A stretch of DNA of 64,000 nucleotides from Chryseobacterium echinoideorum (GCF_007474535.1 NZ_VKNW01000002.1:248001-312000), one strand, 5' to 3'. Positions 49,921-60,546 are shown, counted from the stretch's first letter. Notes: generated by a model from the letters alone, not told the origin. Made by a program: numbers and translations.

Positions 49921-52551
49921 TTAGAATCTATAAGAGATAGAAGCTGCCCAAGTAGTTCCTGTACCAAAATATACTTGATTTGCCGTAGCAACACCATTAT
50001 ACATATAGCCTAACTGTTGATAAGAAAGCTTTTGTGAGTTTACAGTTCCGTCTTGTAATCTTGTAGGAATATCGTCAGCATGGATTGAATTTCTACCTTC
50101 AGAAATATATACAGTATCTAGTAAGTTATAAACGTTAGCAGAAAGTATTAGTTTATTATTGTTTCTAAGGTTGAATGCATAAGAAGCTCCAAGATCAAAA
50201 ATGTTATATGAAGGAAGTTCTAATGCTCCTTTTTTAGCTGCGTCAGGAACGACACCATTTACAATTTCGTAATTTCTGTTGATTGAGATCTGAGAATATA
50301 AGCGTCCTGCATATCTCCAGTTGGCATAAACATTCATTTGTTTAACAGGATGTACAGTAATACCTAAAGCGGCAGTTGTTTGAGCTGCATCTGAAACTTT
50401 TACATCATCTAGAGCTAAAGTGATTTCATTGCTGCCATTTGCATTATTTACTGGCTGGTTATTGTTGTCAAAGAAATTTCCGGTTGGGTTATTCTTATAT
50501 CTCCAATCACCATAAGAGAACATACCTGTTAAGTCAATATACTCATTTACTTTATAGCTTGCTTCAAACTCTGCACCCATGTGTACTTGTTTTACTCCTA
50601 ACATATTGGCATATCCGTTATCACCTGAAGCAAGAGGGATTCCTCCAATTCTAAGGAAACGGTCGTCCCAAGAGGTGTAATAAAGGTTTACGTTGGCTCT
50701 TAGTCCGGATAAGTTCCTGAATCCATATCCTAATTCTACCGAGCCTATTTTTTCGTTAGTAGCATTTGGATTTAAAACTTGTTGGTTATCAACATATACA
50801 GAGCTAAATTGAGGTTGCTTTGAATAGTATCCTGCATTTACAAAAACATTGTGATTTTCATTAATGTTGTAGTTTGCGCCTCCTTTCACATTGTATCCTG
50901 TGAAATTATTGTATCCTGTTTTTCTGTAAACAACCTGACCTGTAGGAACATTTGGCTGTCTAGTAACTCCGTCAATAATCCAATTATCAATTCTTTGGTA
51001 GCCTTGGCTAGAAAATGATCCCTGTATAAATGCGGAAATTACATCATTAGAATATTCAACCTGACCAAAAGCACCTAACCATCTAACCTGACCATCGTAA
51101 TTTCTGCTGGCAATCTGTGATTTATCTTTAACGGCTTTAGCAAAAGGATTTGCAGAAGGTGTTGCGTTTTGAGAATCAGTAACACTATAAAAAGGTTGTA
51201 AATTTAAGTTTTGATTCTCACGGTATTCGTTATTTCCTAAAAAGTCGGTGATAACACCTGGATGGTAACCATAATAATATCTACCATCAATACCTACTTG
51301 GAAATTCCAGTTTTCATTTACTTTATGCTGGAAATTAGATAAAATTCCATACCAGTCATGAGAGTTTACGTGTGCTCTTCTTACTAGACCATTTGATCTG
51401 GTAGCAATTCCCGGTGTTGCATTAACCTTGTTGATATTTGCAGTAGGCTGTGCAGGATTCCAGATCACTTGTTGACCTTGATTCCAGGCAACTATATCAT
51501 CCCATCTAATTTGACCATCCGCAGTTTTAGGTAGACTAAAAATACTAGTACCGTTGATATTTCCTAAGAAACCGGTTCCTCCACCTCGCCCCCAAGATCC
51601 ATAACCGACCGTTGATAGTTTAGATTTTGAAGAAATATTCCAATCCCAGTTAATTGATGCAACAGGTTTAGAATAATAATTCGTGTTAGTAGAAAACTGA
51701 TCACCGTTCAAAAACCCCCAGTTTGAATTGTATCTTCGGTTTGGCTCACCGTCTTTACCATATTTCAAATAAGTTTCAATAGTGTTGGTAAAGTTTTGAT
51801 TATGCCATTGCGGTGCACCGGTAAATGTAAATTGAAAATCGTGTTTTTTGTTAGGTTGGAAACCTAAAGCAAAGTAATAGTTATAAGCTTCAAAATCTGA
51901 ACCATCAATATACATTGCTCCTGCTGTTCTACTCATTAAGAATGATGCTGACCATCCTTTATCAGACTTACCAGTATTATATGAAAATAAGGCTTTATGA
52001 TAGCCATCATTACCTAATCCTACGGTAACATTACCTTCTCTTCTTTTGTCAGCAGCTCTTGTAATAATATTAACTGTGCCCCCTACAGATGCAATCGCTA
52101 ATTTTGATGCTCCCAAACCTCTTTGAATTTGCATGGCTGAAGTAACATCCGATAGACCCATCCAGTTTGACCAATAAACAGAACCGTTTTCCATATCATT
52201 AACCGGAACACCATTAATCATGACAGCTGTGTTATTTGTGTCAAAACCTCTAACATTCATACGTCCGTCTCCAAATCCACCGCCTCCTTTAGTAGCATAC
52301 ACAGAAGGTGTATATGCAAGAACTTCAGGGAATTCTTGATTTCCTAATCTTTCCTGGATTTGTGCTTCTTTAATGGTGGAAACAGCAACCGGAGTTTTTC
52401 TGTCTTTTGCAAGATCGGCAACACCGGTAAGTACAACCTCTTCAATGTCTTTAGAAGATGCTGCTGTATCTCTCACCTGTTGTGCATAATAAACACTCGC
52501 TGTTGATAATGTGATTATCGCAGTAAGCATTGATTTGTTGATTAATTTCAT
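49921..52551 (-). CDS. TonB-dependent outer-membrane receptor
   Basis: 876 residues: signal peptide about 1-23 (ending YYAQ), candidate TonB box DIEEVVLTGV at about 35-44, plug (PEVLAYTPSVYATKGGGGFG, GRMNVRGFDTNNTAVMINGV, GGTVNIITRAADK) and a beta barrel ending ASISYRF. Unlike the receptor at 5330 it has no carboxypeptidase-regulatory-like domain before the plug. No partner lipoprotein gene is adjacent and no riboswitch was recognised upstream, so the ligand (siderophore, vitamin or peptide) is open. Confidence 0.9.
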   Translation of the reverse strand: MKLINKSMLTAIITLSTASVYYAQQVRDTAASSKDIEEVVLTGVADLAKDRKTPVAVSTIKEAQIQERLGNQEFPEVLAYTPSVYATKGGGGFGDGRMNVRGFDTNNTAVMINGVPVNDMENGSVYWSNWMGLSDVTSAMQIQRGLGASKLAIASVGGTVNIITRAADKRREGNVTVGLGNDGYHKALFSYNTGKSDKGWSASFLMSRTAGAMYIDGSDFEAYNYYFALGFQPNKKHDFQFTFTGAPQWHNQNFTNTIETYLKYGKDGEPNRRYNSNWGFLNGDQFSTNTNYYSKPVASINWDWNISSKSKLSTVGYGSWGRGGGTGFLGNINGTSIFSLPKTADGQIRWDDIVAWNQGQQVIWNPAQPTANINKVNATPGIATRSNGLVRRAHVNSHDWYGILSNFQHKVNENWNFQVGIDGRYYYGYHPGVITDFLGNNEYRENQNLNLQPFYSVTDSQNATPSANPFAKAVKDKSQIASRNYDGQVRWLGAFGQVEYSNDVISAFIQGSFSSQGYQRIDNWIIDGVTRQPNVPTGQVVYRKTGYNNFTGYNVKGGANYNINENHNVFVNAGYYSKQPQFSSVYVDNQQVLNPNATNEKIGSVELGYGFRNLSGLRANVNLYYTSWDDRFLRIGGIPLASGDNGYANMLGVKQVHMGAEFEASYKVNEYIDLTGMFSYGDWRYKNNPTGNFFDNNNQPVNNANGSNEITLALDDVKVSDAAQTTAALGITVHPVKQMNVYANWRYAGRLYSQISINRNYEIVNGVVPDAAKKGALELPSYNIFDLGASYAFNLRNNNKLILSANVYNLLDTVYISEGRNSIHADDIPTRLQDGTVNSQKLSYQQLGYMYNGVATANQVYFGTGTTWAASISYRF

Positions 52552-52762
52552 AATCGTAAGTAATAGTTAGAATTAATTTTTCTGCAAAATTCGACAAATA
52601 AAATTTAACTATTATTAACTTTATGTTAATTTTTAATCAGTCTTAATAATGGTAAAGTATTGTTTTTCAGTATATTAAATTTTTATTCAATTTTAATATG
52701 AAAAAAATCATATTATTTATTTTTTAATAAAAGGGGGTAGATTTTATTAAAAATACAATGTT

Positions 52763-53623
52763 TTACATAATTGCTTTCAAACTGAGATCAATATTCTCTG
52801 CTGAATGTGTCAGCGCACCAGCGGAGATAAATGTAACTCCGGTTGCAGCTATGTCTTTTAGCTGATCTCTGGTGATTCCTCCGGAGGCTTCACTTTCACA
52901 TGATCCATTAATTAATTTTACTGCTTTAGTCATAGTGGCAATATCCATATTATCAAGCATAATTCGGTCTACTTTAGCATTGATAGCTTCTTTCACCTCT
53001 TCAAGGTTTCGTGTTTCAACTTCAATCTTAAGCTTTTTCTTATTTTTTTTAATGTAGTCTTTTGCCATTTTTACCGCCTTGGTAATACTTCCGTTATAAT
53101 CAATGTGATTATCTTTCAGCATGATCATATCGTATAAGCCGTATCTGTGATTGGTGCCTCCTCCTATAGAAACTGCCCATTTTTCACAAACTCTGAAATT
53201 TGGAGTGGTTTTTCTGGTGTCTAGAAGTTTGGTTTTAGAACCAATCAATCGTGAATCCCAATCGTGAGTTAAAGTTGCAATTCCGCTCATTCTCTGCATG
53301 CAATTCAAAACCAATCTTTCTGTTGAGAGAATTGATCTTGCGCTTCCGGACACAATAAAAGCAACATCTCCAATTTTTGCGGTTTCTCCATCTTTGATGA
53401 ATGTTTCTACTTTTAAATTTTCGTCAAATGTTTTAAATATGATTTCTGCAAGCTCAACTCCTGCCAGGATGCAGTCTTGTTTTACCAAAAGTTTTGCATT
53501 TTGCTCAAGGCTTTTAGGAATAGTAGAAAGAGTAGAATGGTCTCCATCCTGAATGTCTTCTTCCAGAGCACGTTTGATGAATTGTTTTAAAACTTTATCT
53601 GTAGCGTAGTTTGGTCTTTTCAT
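52763..53623 (-). CDS. nadC: Nicotinate-nucleotide pyrophosphorylase (carboxylating)
   Basis: 286 residues. Converts quinolinate and PRPP to nicotinate mononucleotide in NAD synthesis. Motifs: EDIQDGDHSTLSTIP, LNCMQRMSGIATLTHDW, DTRKTTPNFRVCEKWAVSIG then GGTNHRYGLYDMIMLKDNH, EVETRNLEE and ASGGITRDQLKDIAATGV. It begins 23 bases after nadB, so the two are cotranscribed. Confidence 0.95.
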   Translation of the reverse strand: MKRPNYATDKVLKQFIKRALEEDIQDGDHSTLSTIPKSLEQNAKLLVKQDCILAGVELAEIIFKTFDENLKVETFIKDGETAKIGDVAFIVSGSARSILSTERLVLNCMQRMSGIATLTHDWDSRLIGSKTKLLDTRKTTPNFRVCEKWAVSIGGGTNHRYGLYDMIMLKDNHIDYNGSITKAVKMAKDYIKKNKKKLKIEVETRNLEEVKEAINAKVDRIMLDNMDIATMTKAVKLINGSCESEASGGITRDQLKDIAATGVTFISAGALTHSAENIDLSLKAIM

Positions 53624-53646
53624 TATATTAAATGATAATCAATTAT

Positions 53647-55218
53647 TTAAACTAAATCCTTATTGTAAAATGCACCTCTATTCTGAGTCATTTCCATGGA
53701 CTGGGTAATGATCAAATGGGCAACGGTAGTAAGATTTCTTAATTCTGAAAGCTGGGGCGAAAGAATAGAGTAGTGATAGATCTCGTCTACAGCAGCTGCA
53801 ATTTCTGCGTGCTTTTGTAGCGCCATTTTCAATCTGCTGTTGCTGCGTACAATTCCTACAAGATCGCTCATCATTTCCTGAAGCTGCTTTCTTAAGTAGG
53901 AAACAATCACCATCTCATCAATGATTTTCATACCTTCTTCGTTCCATTCCGGAACTGCTTTCAGATCATCAAAGTTGAAGTTATTTTCTTTTAGCAGTTC
54001 TACGGTTTTTATGGCTGCATTATGCCCAAAAACCAGACCTTCCAGAAGTGAATTGGAGGCAAGCCGGTTGGCTCCGTGTAACCCGGAATTGGTACATTCT
54101 CCTACAGCAAACAAGTTTTTTATAGAAGACTGCCCGTCTTTGTCAATTTCAATTCCGCCCATTAGATAATGGCATGCAGGAACTACAGGTATCAGTTGGG
54201 TGAAAGGATCAATTCCTTCATCTTTACATTTTTTATAAATATTAGGAAAATGCTCAAGAAATTTTTCATGATTCATTTTACGGCAGTCCAAACCCACAAA
54301 TTCGTCTCCGGTGATTTTCATTTCAGCATCAATAGCTCTAGCCACAATATCTCTGGATGCTAATTCTTCACGCTCATCGTATTTGTGCATAAATTTTTCG
54401 CCCCTTTTGGTTCGTAATTTTGCACCGTCACCTCGTACTGCTTCAGAAATTAAAAACAACATTCCGTCAATTTTACTGTATAAAGCTGTTGGGTGAAACT
54501 GATAATACTGCATATTGGTGACCTTTCCTTTGGCACGTGCAACAAAAGCAATTCCGTCTCCTGTAGCAATGGTAGGATTGGTGGTGTTTTTATAAACGTG
54601 TCCTGCACCTCCGGTAGCCACAAGGGTAATTTTGGATGTTATTTTTTTGATGGTTTTAGATTTTTCGTCTAAAATATAGGCTCCATAACAATTGATCTCA
54701 TCTTCGTTTAATTCTTTTCCGGGAATGTGATGCTGAGTAATAATATCAATAACATAATGATGATCTAAAATCTCAAGATTCGGATTGTTTTTAACGGTCT
54801 GAAGTAAAGCTCTTTCGATTTCAAATCCTGTGATATCTTTGTGGTGTACAATTCTGTTTTCTGTATGTCCGCCTTCTCTGCCTAGTGTAAATTCACCGTT
54901 TTTTTTATCAAAATTGGCTCCCCATTCTACAATTTCTCTGAATCTTGCAGGAGCTTCTTTTACTACCATTTCAACAACGCTGCGTTGATTTTCGCCATCT
55001 CCGGCACGCATTGTATCGTCAATATGTTTTTCGAAATTATCATTTTTAAAATCTGTCACAACAGCCAAGCCGCCCTGTGCATACTTTGTATTGCTTTCAT
55101 CTTCATCAGATTTTGTTACAATAATGATTTTCGCATCCGGGAGCTGTTCGGATATTTTAATAGCATAAGACAGACCGGAAATTCCGGAACCAATCACTAA
55201 TACATCTGCTTTTATCAT
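53647..55218 (-). CDS. nadB: L-aspartate oxidase
   Basis: 523 residues. Dinucleotide-binding start (ADVLVIGSGISGLSYAIKI), SNTKYAQGGLAVV, the flavin/substrate segment GREGGHTENRIVHHKD, FHPTALY, and YLMGGIEIDKDGQSS followed by GLHGANRLASNSLLEGLVFG. Oxidises aspartate to iminoaspartate, the first NAD-synthesis step. nadA is not in the window. The gene begins 26 bases after a nitroreductase gene and is followed by nadC. Confidence 0.95.
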   Translation of the reverse strand: MIKADVLVIGSGISGLSYAIKISEQLPDAKIIIVTKSDEDESNTKYAQGGLAVVTDFKNDNFEKHIDDTMRAGDGENQRSVVEMVVKEAPARFREIVEWGANFDKKNGEFTLGREGGHTENRIVHHKDITGFEIERALLQTVKNNPNLEILDHHYVIDIITQHHIPGKELNEDEINCYGAYILDEKSKTIKKITSKITLVATGGAGHVYKNTTNPTIATGDGIAFVARAKGKVTNMQYYQFHPTALYSKIDGMLFLISEAVRGDGAKLRTKRGEKFMHKYDEREELASRDIVARAIDAEMKITGDEFVGLDCRKMNHEKFLEHFPNIYKKCKDEGIDPFTQLIPVVPACHYLMGGIEIDKDGQSSIKNLFAVGECTNSGLHGANRLASNSLLEGLVFGHNAAIKTVELLKENNFNFDDLKAVPEWNEEGMKIIDEMVIVSYLRKQLQEMMSDLVGIVRSNSRLKMALQKHAEIAAAVDEIYHYSILSPQLSELRNLTTVAHLIITQSMEMTQNRGAFYNKDLV

Positions 55219-55244
55219 ATAGGAGATTTCAGATATTCTTTTAA

Positions 55245-55874
55245 TTAAATAAATTTAAACAATTTTTCGTTTGGCTTTCTCACTTTTTTCATGTGCTGGA
55301 ATTGGTCTTCTTCCGAGCGGTAACCTAGAGCCAGTGTTACGGTAACTTTTTCTATTTCGGAATCAATTTCTAATACTTCTTCTAAAACATCCTGTCTGAA
55401 GCCCTCCATAGGACATGTGTCTACATTTTCTAATGCAGCTGCGTACATCAGATTTGCCAAAACAATGTACGATTGTTTTTCTGCCCAGTTCGAAAGTTGG
55501 TTTTCAGTCTGTTGGCTGATATGCTGATTGATGCTGTTCTTAAATGATGTGAGTTGCTCAGTGGGAATGTTTCTTACTTCTGAAATATGATTAAAATATC
55601 CGTTAATATAATGATCTTCAATCATTTTTTTGGAAACAATCACGATAAGATGGGAACAGCTTGTGATTTGAGAAGGATTATAAAAAGCGGGAACAAGCTT
55701 CTGCAGCATACTATTGCTTTGTACAACGAAAATTTTGTAAGGCTGTAATCCCTGTGAACTGGCAGAGAGTTTACCCGATTCTAAAATATTTAAAAGAATA
55801 CTTTCAGGTACCTTTAAATCGGGATTAAATTTCTTTACAGAATATCTTCTGCTGAGTGCTTCCAAATAATTCAT
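55245..55874 (-). CDS. Nitroreductase family protein (FMN, NAD(P)H-dependent)
   Basis: 209 residues. RRYSVKKFNPDLKVPE at the N-terminus and SGKLSASSQGLQPYKIFVVQ are the FMN-binding start of the NfsB-like family; later NVDTCPMEGF and TVTLALGYRSEEDQ complete it. It reduces nitro compounds or quinones, or acts as a dihydropteridine-type reductase; the physiological substrate is unknown. It lies 26 bases upstream of nadB, possibly in one operon. The -7 element sits directly before its ATG. Confidence 0.9.
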   Translation of the reverse strand: MNYLEALSRRYSVKKFNPDLKVPESILLNILESGKLSASSQGLQPYKIFVVQSNSMLQKLVPAFYNPSQITSCSHLIVIVSKKMIEDHYINGYFNHISEVRNIPTEQLTSFKNSINQHISQQTENQLSNWAEKQSYIVLANLMYAAALENVDTCPMEGFRQDVLEEVLEIDSEIEKVTVTLALGYRSEEDQFQHMKKVRKPNEKLFKFI

Positions 55875-55878
55875 AACA

Positions 55879-55886
55879 CAAATTTA
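55879..55886 (-). promoter_or_regulatory. -7 element of the nitroreductase gene
   Basis: Minus-strand TAAATTTG, full match, ending 4 bases before the ATG; predicts an essentially leaderless mRNA. Confidence 0.55.
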
Positions 55887-55941
55887 GCAATTGAATATGA
55901 ATAATATCGTTTTGAAAAACACTATTAGCAAAATTTTAAAT

Positions 55942-55969
55942 AAAAAACCACCCTTTCGAGAGGATGGTT
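55942..55969 (-). terminator. Rho-independent terminator after the L-type lectin-like cargo gene
   Basis: Minus-strand stem AACCATCC/GGGTGGTT (one G-T pair) with a T-run. Confidence 0.8.
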
Positions 55970-55997
55970 CTAATTATAATATAATAATGAAAAAAAA

Positions 55998-58250
55998 TTA
56001 TTCTCGGTTTTTTAATAATACCCATCCGTTATAAGTTGTCGGAGTATTATTTTTATCATTTTCGATCCACGAAATAGTGTACCAATAAGTTCCTGTTGAT
56101 AATTTTTTACCACCGGAAGTTCCGTCCCATTTGTAGTTTCTCAGTTTTCCTGCTTCATACTTCATATTGCCATATCTGTCATACACCGTGAATGTCAGAT
56201 TTTTCTTGTAAGCAAGCTCGGTGTAATCAATAATATCATTCACATTGTCTCCATTGGGTGTGATGACGTTAACAAGATTAGGAATGGTAATCTGTACCTC
56301 AGCAGGAGTACAATTATAGAAATCTTTCACATAAAACTTATTTTCCCCTCTCGGAAGATCTGTGAAAATATTAGAATCCTGCCAATTGATGCCATTGATG
56401 GAAAACTGGTAAGGAGCAGTGCCTCCCAAAACATTCACAGTAGCTGTATTGTTTTTAATATCAATGCTGGAAATGACTGGATTTACCGCAACTTTCACGT
56501 CAGCAGTCTGAAAAGTATAGCAGTTTCCTGTTTTTAGCCTTACCCAATAAGTTCCGGCGGGAACACCTTGTATTGATTGTGTGGTTGCGCCTGTACTCCA
56601 AAGATATTCTGAAAAACCAGGACCAGCATCCAGCGTTGCTCTTTCATAAATGCAAATTGTTTTATCTTTTAAAACACTTGATTTTACCGGTGGAATAACC
56701 TTTAGTGTTATTTTTTTGATAATGAAACAGTTACTAATGGCGGTTACCTTTACAAAAACTTCTGAATTAGAAGATATGTATGCGATTGGATTGACGATTT
56801 CATTGGTTCCATTTAAAGCATTGTCAAAAGAAGTGTAAAACTTCTTTGTAATTCCGGTATCACTTGTAACATCTGCTGATGTAAGATTAAACAATCCTGT
56901 TGCAGTATTTGTTTCTATAAAACAAGATTCCAGCACAGCATCCTGTACAACGGGAAGAGGATGAAAGCTTAATGTAATTTCTGCATTTCCCGTACATCCT
57001 TCCGGAGTGGTAACTTTTACATATACTTTACCAGGTCCAGAAACATAAGCTGTAGGATTGGTGATTTCGTTGATTCCGGCATTAAGATCTGCCAAAGTTT
57101 TGAAGTATTTTTTAGTAACACCGTTTACACCTGTTACATTGGCAGAGGTAAGGTTAAATACCGCAGTAGCTGCACCATTGTTATTACAAGCAGAAATTGT
57201 TCTGTTGGTTGCGCTGAAATTTCCTAAAGTAAGTTGAATGCTTCCATCAGGATTGTCACAGAGCAATGCTGAATTATCTTTGATAATTACGTTTACAGTC
57301 GTATTGGCATTAAACTGATAATTGGAAGGATTTGCAACAGGAGTTCCTCCAACCGAATAAGTGAATGTGTATCCCGAAGGATTTGCAACAAATTGAGAAT
57401 TAAATGAAGTTAAATTTACAGTTCCGAAACCAGTTGTAGGATTAGGACATGCTTGTTGTGAAACAGAGGGTTGTGAAATACTTACTTTATCGGTGAAAAC
57501 TTTTACATTTTTTATTGAATGTCTTGCGCTTGCAGCTCCTGTAGAAGCGGAAAATCCAAAATATCCTTGTGTCATTCCAACGGCAGCACCTGAGGGAGCA
57601 AAAGATTGATCTACTACCAGATTATTGTCAATTTTAATTTTTATAATCCAATTGTTGATATTAGCAGGGTCAACTTCACCGGTTACTTCAACATGTTTAT
57701 AAGTTGTTCCTGTAAAAGGTTGTGTAGTGATAAGATCTGCAGTATGGAAAGTGCTTCCCGGTGTATTATTAAATTCAATATTAGAACCTGCAGTATTATT
57801 CGTCCCGTAAAGTACGTGGACTTTACTCATTTGTGCTTCGGTAGTATTGTTGAAAATATCAAAACCTACCATAAGACCTGTTGCGTTAGCCGGAATTCCC
57901 AATCCGCCTCCAGAAGTGTAAGATGCCGGAGGATTGGCAAGATACCAAAATGCCAGACCGTCACCTCTGCCGTAGGAAGGGGTTCCGTTTCCATCAATTC
58001 TAAAATCAAATTCTACTCGCCATTTGTCGCAATATTTTAAGTTAATAGGCGCATTAAGCTTAATACCGCCAACCTGCGATGTCTGATCTGCTGTAAGCTG
58101 GATGAAATCTGTATTTACGGCAGCAGAAGGAACTACATCCCATCCCGTTGTATTAACAGGGTTTCCGGTAAGCTGATAGGTTTGTGAGAATAGTTTTCCT
58201 AATGTACAAAAAATGAAAAAAGGTACATAAAAGAATAGATTTTTATTCAT
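55998..58250 (-). CDS. Secreted L-type lectin-like protein with type B T9SS C-terminal domain
   Basis: 750 residues. Signal peptide about 1-22; an L-type lectin-like sandwich at about 25-250 (WRVEFDFRIDGNG, GRGDGLAFWYLANPP, GLMVGFDIFNN); two repeats of the kind FNLTSANVTGVNGVTKKYFK; a conserved block ICIYERATLDAGPGF then YLWSTGATTQSIQGV; and a gliding-motility-type C-terminal domain (ITPNGDNVNDIIDYTELAYK ... YKWDG, GTYWYTISW, ending LLKNRE) that marks type B substrates of the type IX system. It is exported to the surface and may bind glycans. Paralogous C-terminal halves occur in the genes at 60708 and 62885. Confidence 0.88.
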   Translation of the reverse strand: MNKNLFFYVPFFIFCTLGKLFSQTYQLTGNPVNTTGWDVVPSAAVNTDFIQLTADQTSQVGGIKLNAPINLKYCDKWRVEFDFRIDGNGTPSYGRGDGLAFWYLANPPASYTSGGGLGIPANATGLMVGFDIFNNTTEAQMSKVHVLYGTNNTAGSNIEFNNTPGSTFHTADLITTQPFTGTTYKHVEVTGEVDPANINNWIIKIKIDNNLVVDQSFAPSGAAVGMTQGYFGFSASTGAASARHSIKNVKVFTDKVSISQPSVSQQACPNPTTGFGTVNLTSFNSQFVANPSGYTFTYSVGGTPVANPSNYQFNANTTVNVIIKDNSALLCDNPDGSIQLTLGNFSATNRTISACNNNGAATAVFNLTSANVTGVNGVTKKYFKTLADLNAGINEITNPTAYVSGPGKVYVKVTTPEGCTGNAEITLSFHPLPVVQDAVLESCFIETNTATGLFNLTSADVTSDTGITKKFYTSFDNALNGTNEIVNPIAYISSNSEVFVKVTAISNCFIIKKITLKVIPPVKSSVLKDKTICIYERATLDAGPGFSEYLWSTGATTQSIQGVPAGTYWVRLKTGNCYTFQTADVKVAVNPVISSIDIKNNTATVNVLGGTAPYQFSINGINWQDSNIFTDLPRGENKFYVKDFYNCTPAEVQITIPNLVNVITPNGDNVNDIIDYTELAYKKNLTFTVYDRYGNMKYEAGKLRNYKWDGTSGGKKLSTGTYWYTISWIENDKNNTPTTYNGWVLLKNRE

Positions 58251-58403
58251 GTATTAGTTTTACTTAAAATTAGTAATGTAAAGATATTAATTATCTGCCA
58301 ATAAATGAATGTGGTGTGTTAAATTTATTGAAATTGATAATTATTTCTCAATAAATTTAAAAGTAATTAATGAAAAGGGTAATAGATCTTTAAAAAAATT
58401 AGA

Positions 58404-58883
58404 TTATTGAAATAAATTGTCCGTACTAGGGTTTTCAAAATAATGATCTATTTCTAAGTTGTGTGAAGCAGCAGCGGCTACGGCAAGTTTATCACAAAGT
58501 TCGTTTTCAAAATGACCGGCATGACCTTTTATCCAGTGTATCGTAGGTTTATGTAGATTAAAAAGAATAATAAATCTTTTCCACAAATCAGGGTTTTTTA
58601 CATTTTTCCAGCCTCTTTTCAGCCATCCGGAAATCCAGTTCTGATTGACGGCATCTGAAACATACTTACTGTCTGTAAATATGTGAATATCATTTTCAGT
58701 CGATTTCAGCTTTTCTAATGCAGTGATGACAGCCAGAAGTTCCATCCTGTTATTGGTTGTCTTTCTGAAACCTTTTGAGAATGTTTTCTGATAGTTTTTT
58801 TCGGGAACTTTCATCAGGATTCCATAACCTCCTTTGCCGGGATTTCCACTGCATGCTCCATCGGTGTAAATTTCAATTCTCAT
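58404..58883 (-). CDS. rnhA: Ribonuclease HI
   Basis: 159 residues, typical size. The four acidic catalytic residues are in YTDGACSGNPGKGG (Asp), NRMELLAVITALEKL (Glu), IFTDSKYVSDAV (Asp) and HFENELCDKLA (Asp). It cuts the RNA strand of RNA-DNA hybrids. Located 70 bases downstream of dnaB on the same strand, and between two T9SS cargo genes. Confidence 0.95.
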   Translation of the reverse strand: MRIEIYTDGACSGNPGKGGYGILMKVPEKNYQKTFSKGFRKTTNNRMELLAVITALEKLKSTENDIHIFTDSKYVSDAVNQNWISGWLKRGWKNVKNPDLWKRFIILFNLHKPTIHWIKGHAGHFENELCDKLAVAAAASHNLEIDHYFENPSTDNLFQ

Positions 58884-58953
58884 AGAATAAGTCAGGATAA
58901 GGATCAGGTATAGATAATTGTTGATTTAGTTTTGCCTTAATTGATTCTTAAAA

Positions 58954-60546
58954 TTAAAAAGGAAAATCATCTTCATCATCAAAATCATTCATAGAAGACC
59001 CTGAAAGTTTAGAATTGTCAGGCAGGTCAAATGCAGCGCCGGGCTGAATGGTCGTTTTAATTTTATCAAAACCGCTTGGTTCTCCTAATAAATTATTATT
59101 ATAACCAATTGCACCTGTCCCGCCATCGAAAGCAGCTTCAATATCGCCGAATTTTGCAAAATGTTTTAAGAAAGATAATCTTACATCCGCCGTTGCACCG
59201 TTTCTGTGTTTTGCAATGATGAGTTCTGCCTGATTTTCGGTAGAAGTTTCCTGCCCTTCTTCGTCATTATCCCAAACTGCAATTTTATAATATTCTGGTC
59301 TGAAGATGAAAGATACAATATCTGCGTCCTGCTCAATAGCTCCGGATTCTCTCAAATCAGAAAGCTGAGGTCTTTTTCCCGGGCGTGTTTCCACACTACG
59401 AGATAGCTGAGAAAGTGCAATTACAGGCACATTTAATTCTTTGGCAATCGCTTTTAGGGAACGTGAAATCATAGAGATTTCCTGCTCTCGGTTTCCGGTA
59501 CCCTTTCCTCCGCCACCTGCAGTCATCAGCTGAAGATAATCCACCATGATAAGTCTTACGCCATGCTGCATTACCAGTCTTCTGCATTTTGCACGGAAAT
59601 CGAATATAGAAAGAGAAGGGGTTTCGTCAATGTAAAGAGGAGCATTTTCCAGCTCAGATACATTTGAGAATAGTCTCTGCCATTCTTCATCATCCAAAGT
59701 TCCTTTTCTCAGTTTTTCTGACGAAATTCTTGTCTCTGAAGCAATCATTCTGGTAATCAACTGTACCGATGCCATTTCGAGAGAGAAAAGAGCCATTGGA
59801 ATTTTGTGGCCTACAGCAATATTTCTTGCCATCGACAATAGGAATGCCGTTTTTCCCATTGCGGGACGGGCTGCAATAATGATAAGGTCAGAATTTTGCC
59901 AGCCTCCGGTTTCTTTATCCACATCTCTGAATCCTGAAGGTACTCCGGAAAGTCCTTCTTTGTCTTTCAGCGATTTGATGGTGTCAATAGCTTGTTTTAC
60001 TAAAGAGTTGGCGGTGTCAAATCCTTTTTTTATGGTACCGTTGGTAATTTCAAAAAAAGACTGCTCGGCTTTGTCTAAAAGTTCAAAAACGTCTGTTGAT
60101 TCTTTGTATGATGAATCAATGACATTTGCTGATACATTGATTAAGCTTCTGAGGATATACTTCTCCAGAATTACTCTTACGTGATACTCAATATGCGCGG
60201 AAGAACTTACTCCCATCGTAAGCTCAATGATATAATGATCACCTCCTGCAGCATTCAGTTTGTCTGTTTTTTTTAACTCCTGAATGACCGTCATAATGTC
60301 GACCGGATGATTGCCTTCATACAATTTTAGCAATGCAGAAAAGATCACCTGATGTCTCGGATCATAAAAAACTTCAGGGGTGAGAAGATCAATAGAATAA
60401 TCGAGTCCTTTTTTATCAATTAAAAAAGTACCGATTACCAGTCTTTCAAAATCTACTGCATTGGGAGGCATTTTTCCGTCTGCAATCGACAATTCTCTAG
60501 CAAAATTACCTTGTGTAAGTGAAGAGAGTGTTTCTTTCTGCGCCAT
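58954..60546 (-). CDS. dnaB: Replicative DNA helicase DnaB
   Basis: 530 residues. N-terminal domain from about 25 (PNAVDFERLVIGTFLIDKKG), linker, and RecA-like C-terminal domain with Walker A ARPAMGKT at 226-233, FSLEMASVQL, MVDYLQLM (Walker B) and SQLSRSVETRPGKRP, then LSDLRESGAIEQDAD. No intein is inserted at the Walker A site. A -7 element sits 4 bases before the ATG, so translation may be leaderless. Confidence 0.96.
   Translation of the reverse strand: MAQKETLSSLTQGNFARELSIADGKMPPNAVDFERLVIGTFLIDKKGLDYSIDLLTPEVFYDPRHQVIFSALLKLYEGNHPVDIMTVIQELKKTDKLNAAGGDHYIIELTMGVSSSAHIEYHVRVILEKYILRSLINVSANVIDSSYKESTDVFELLDKAEQSFFEITNGTIKKGFDTANSLVKQAIDTIKSLKDKEGLSGVPSGFRDVDKETGGWQNSDLIIIAARPAMGKTAFLLSMARNIAVGHKIPMALFSLEMASVQLITRMIASETRISSEKLRKGTLDDEEWQRLFSNVSELENAPLYIDETPSLSIFDFRAKCRRLVMQHGVRLIMVDYLQLMTAGGGGKGTGNREQEISMISRSLKAIAKELNVPVIALSQLSRSVETRPGKRPQLSDLRESGAIEQDADIVSFIFRPEYYKIAVWDNDEEGQETSTENQAELIIAKHRNGATADVRLSFLKHFAKFGDIEAAFDGGTGAIGYNNNLLGEPSGFDKIKTTIQPGAAFDLPDNSKLSGSSMNDFDDEDDFPF

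Noticed and set aside
52552..52762. Possible cobalamin riboswitch upstream of the second TonB receptor
   Set aside because: The spacer is very AT-rich and shows no B12-box-like sequence or conserved stem set.
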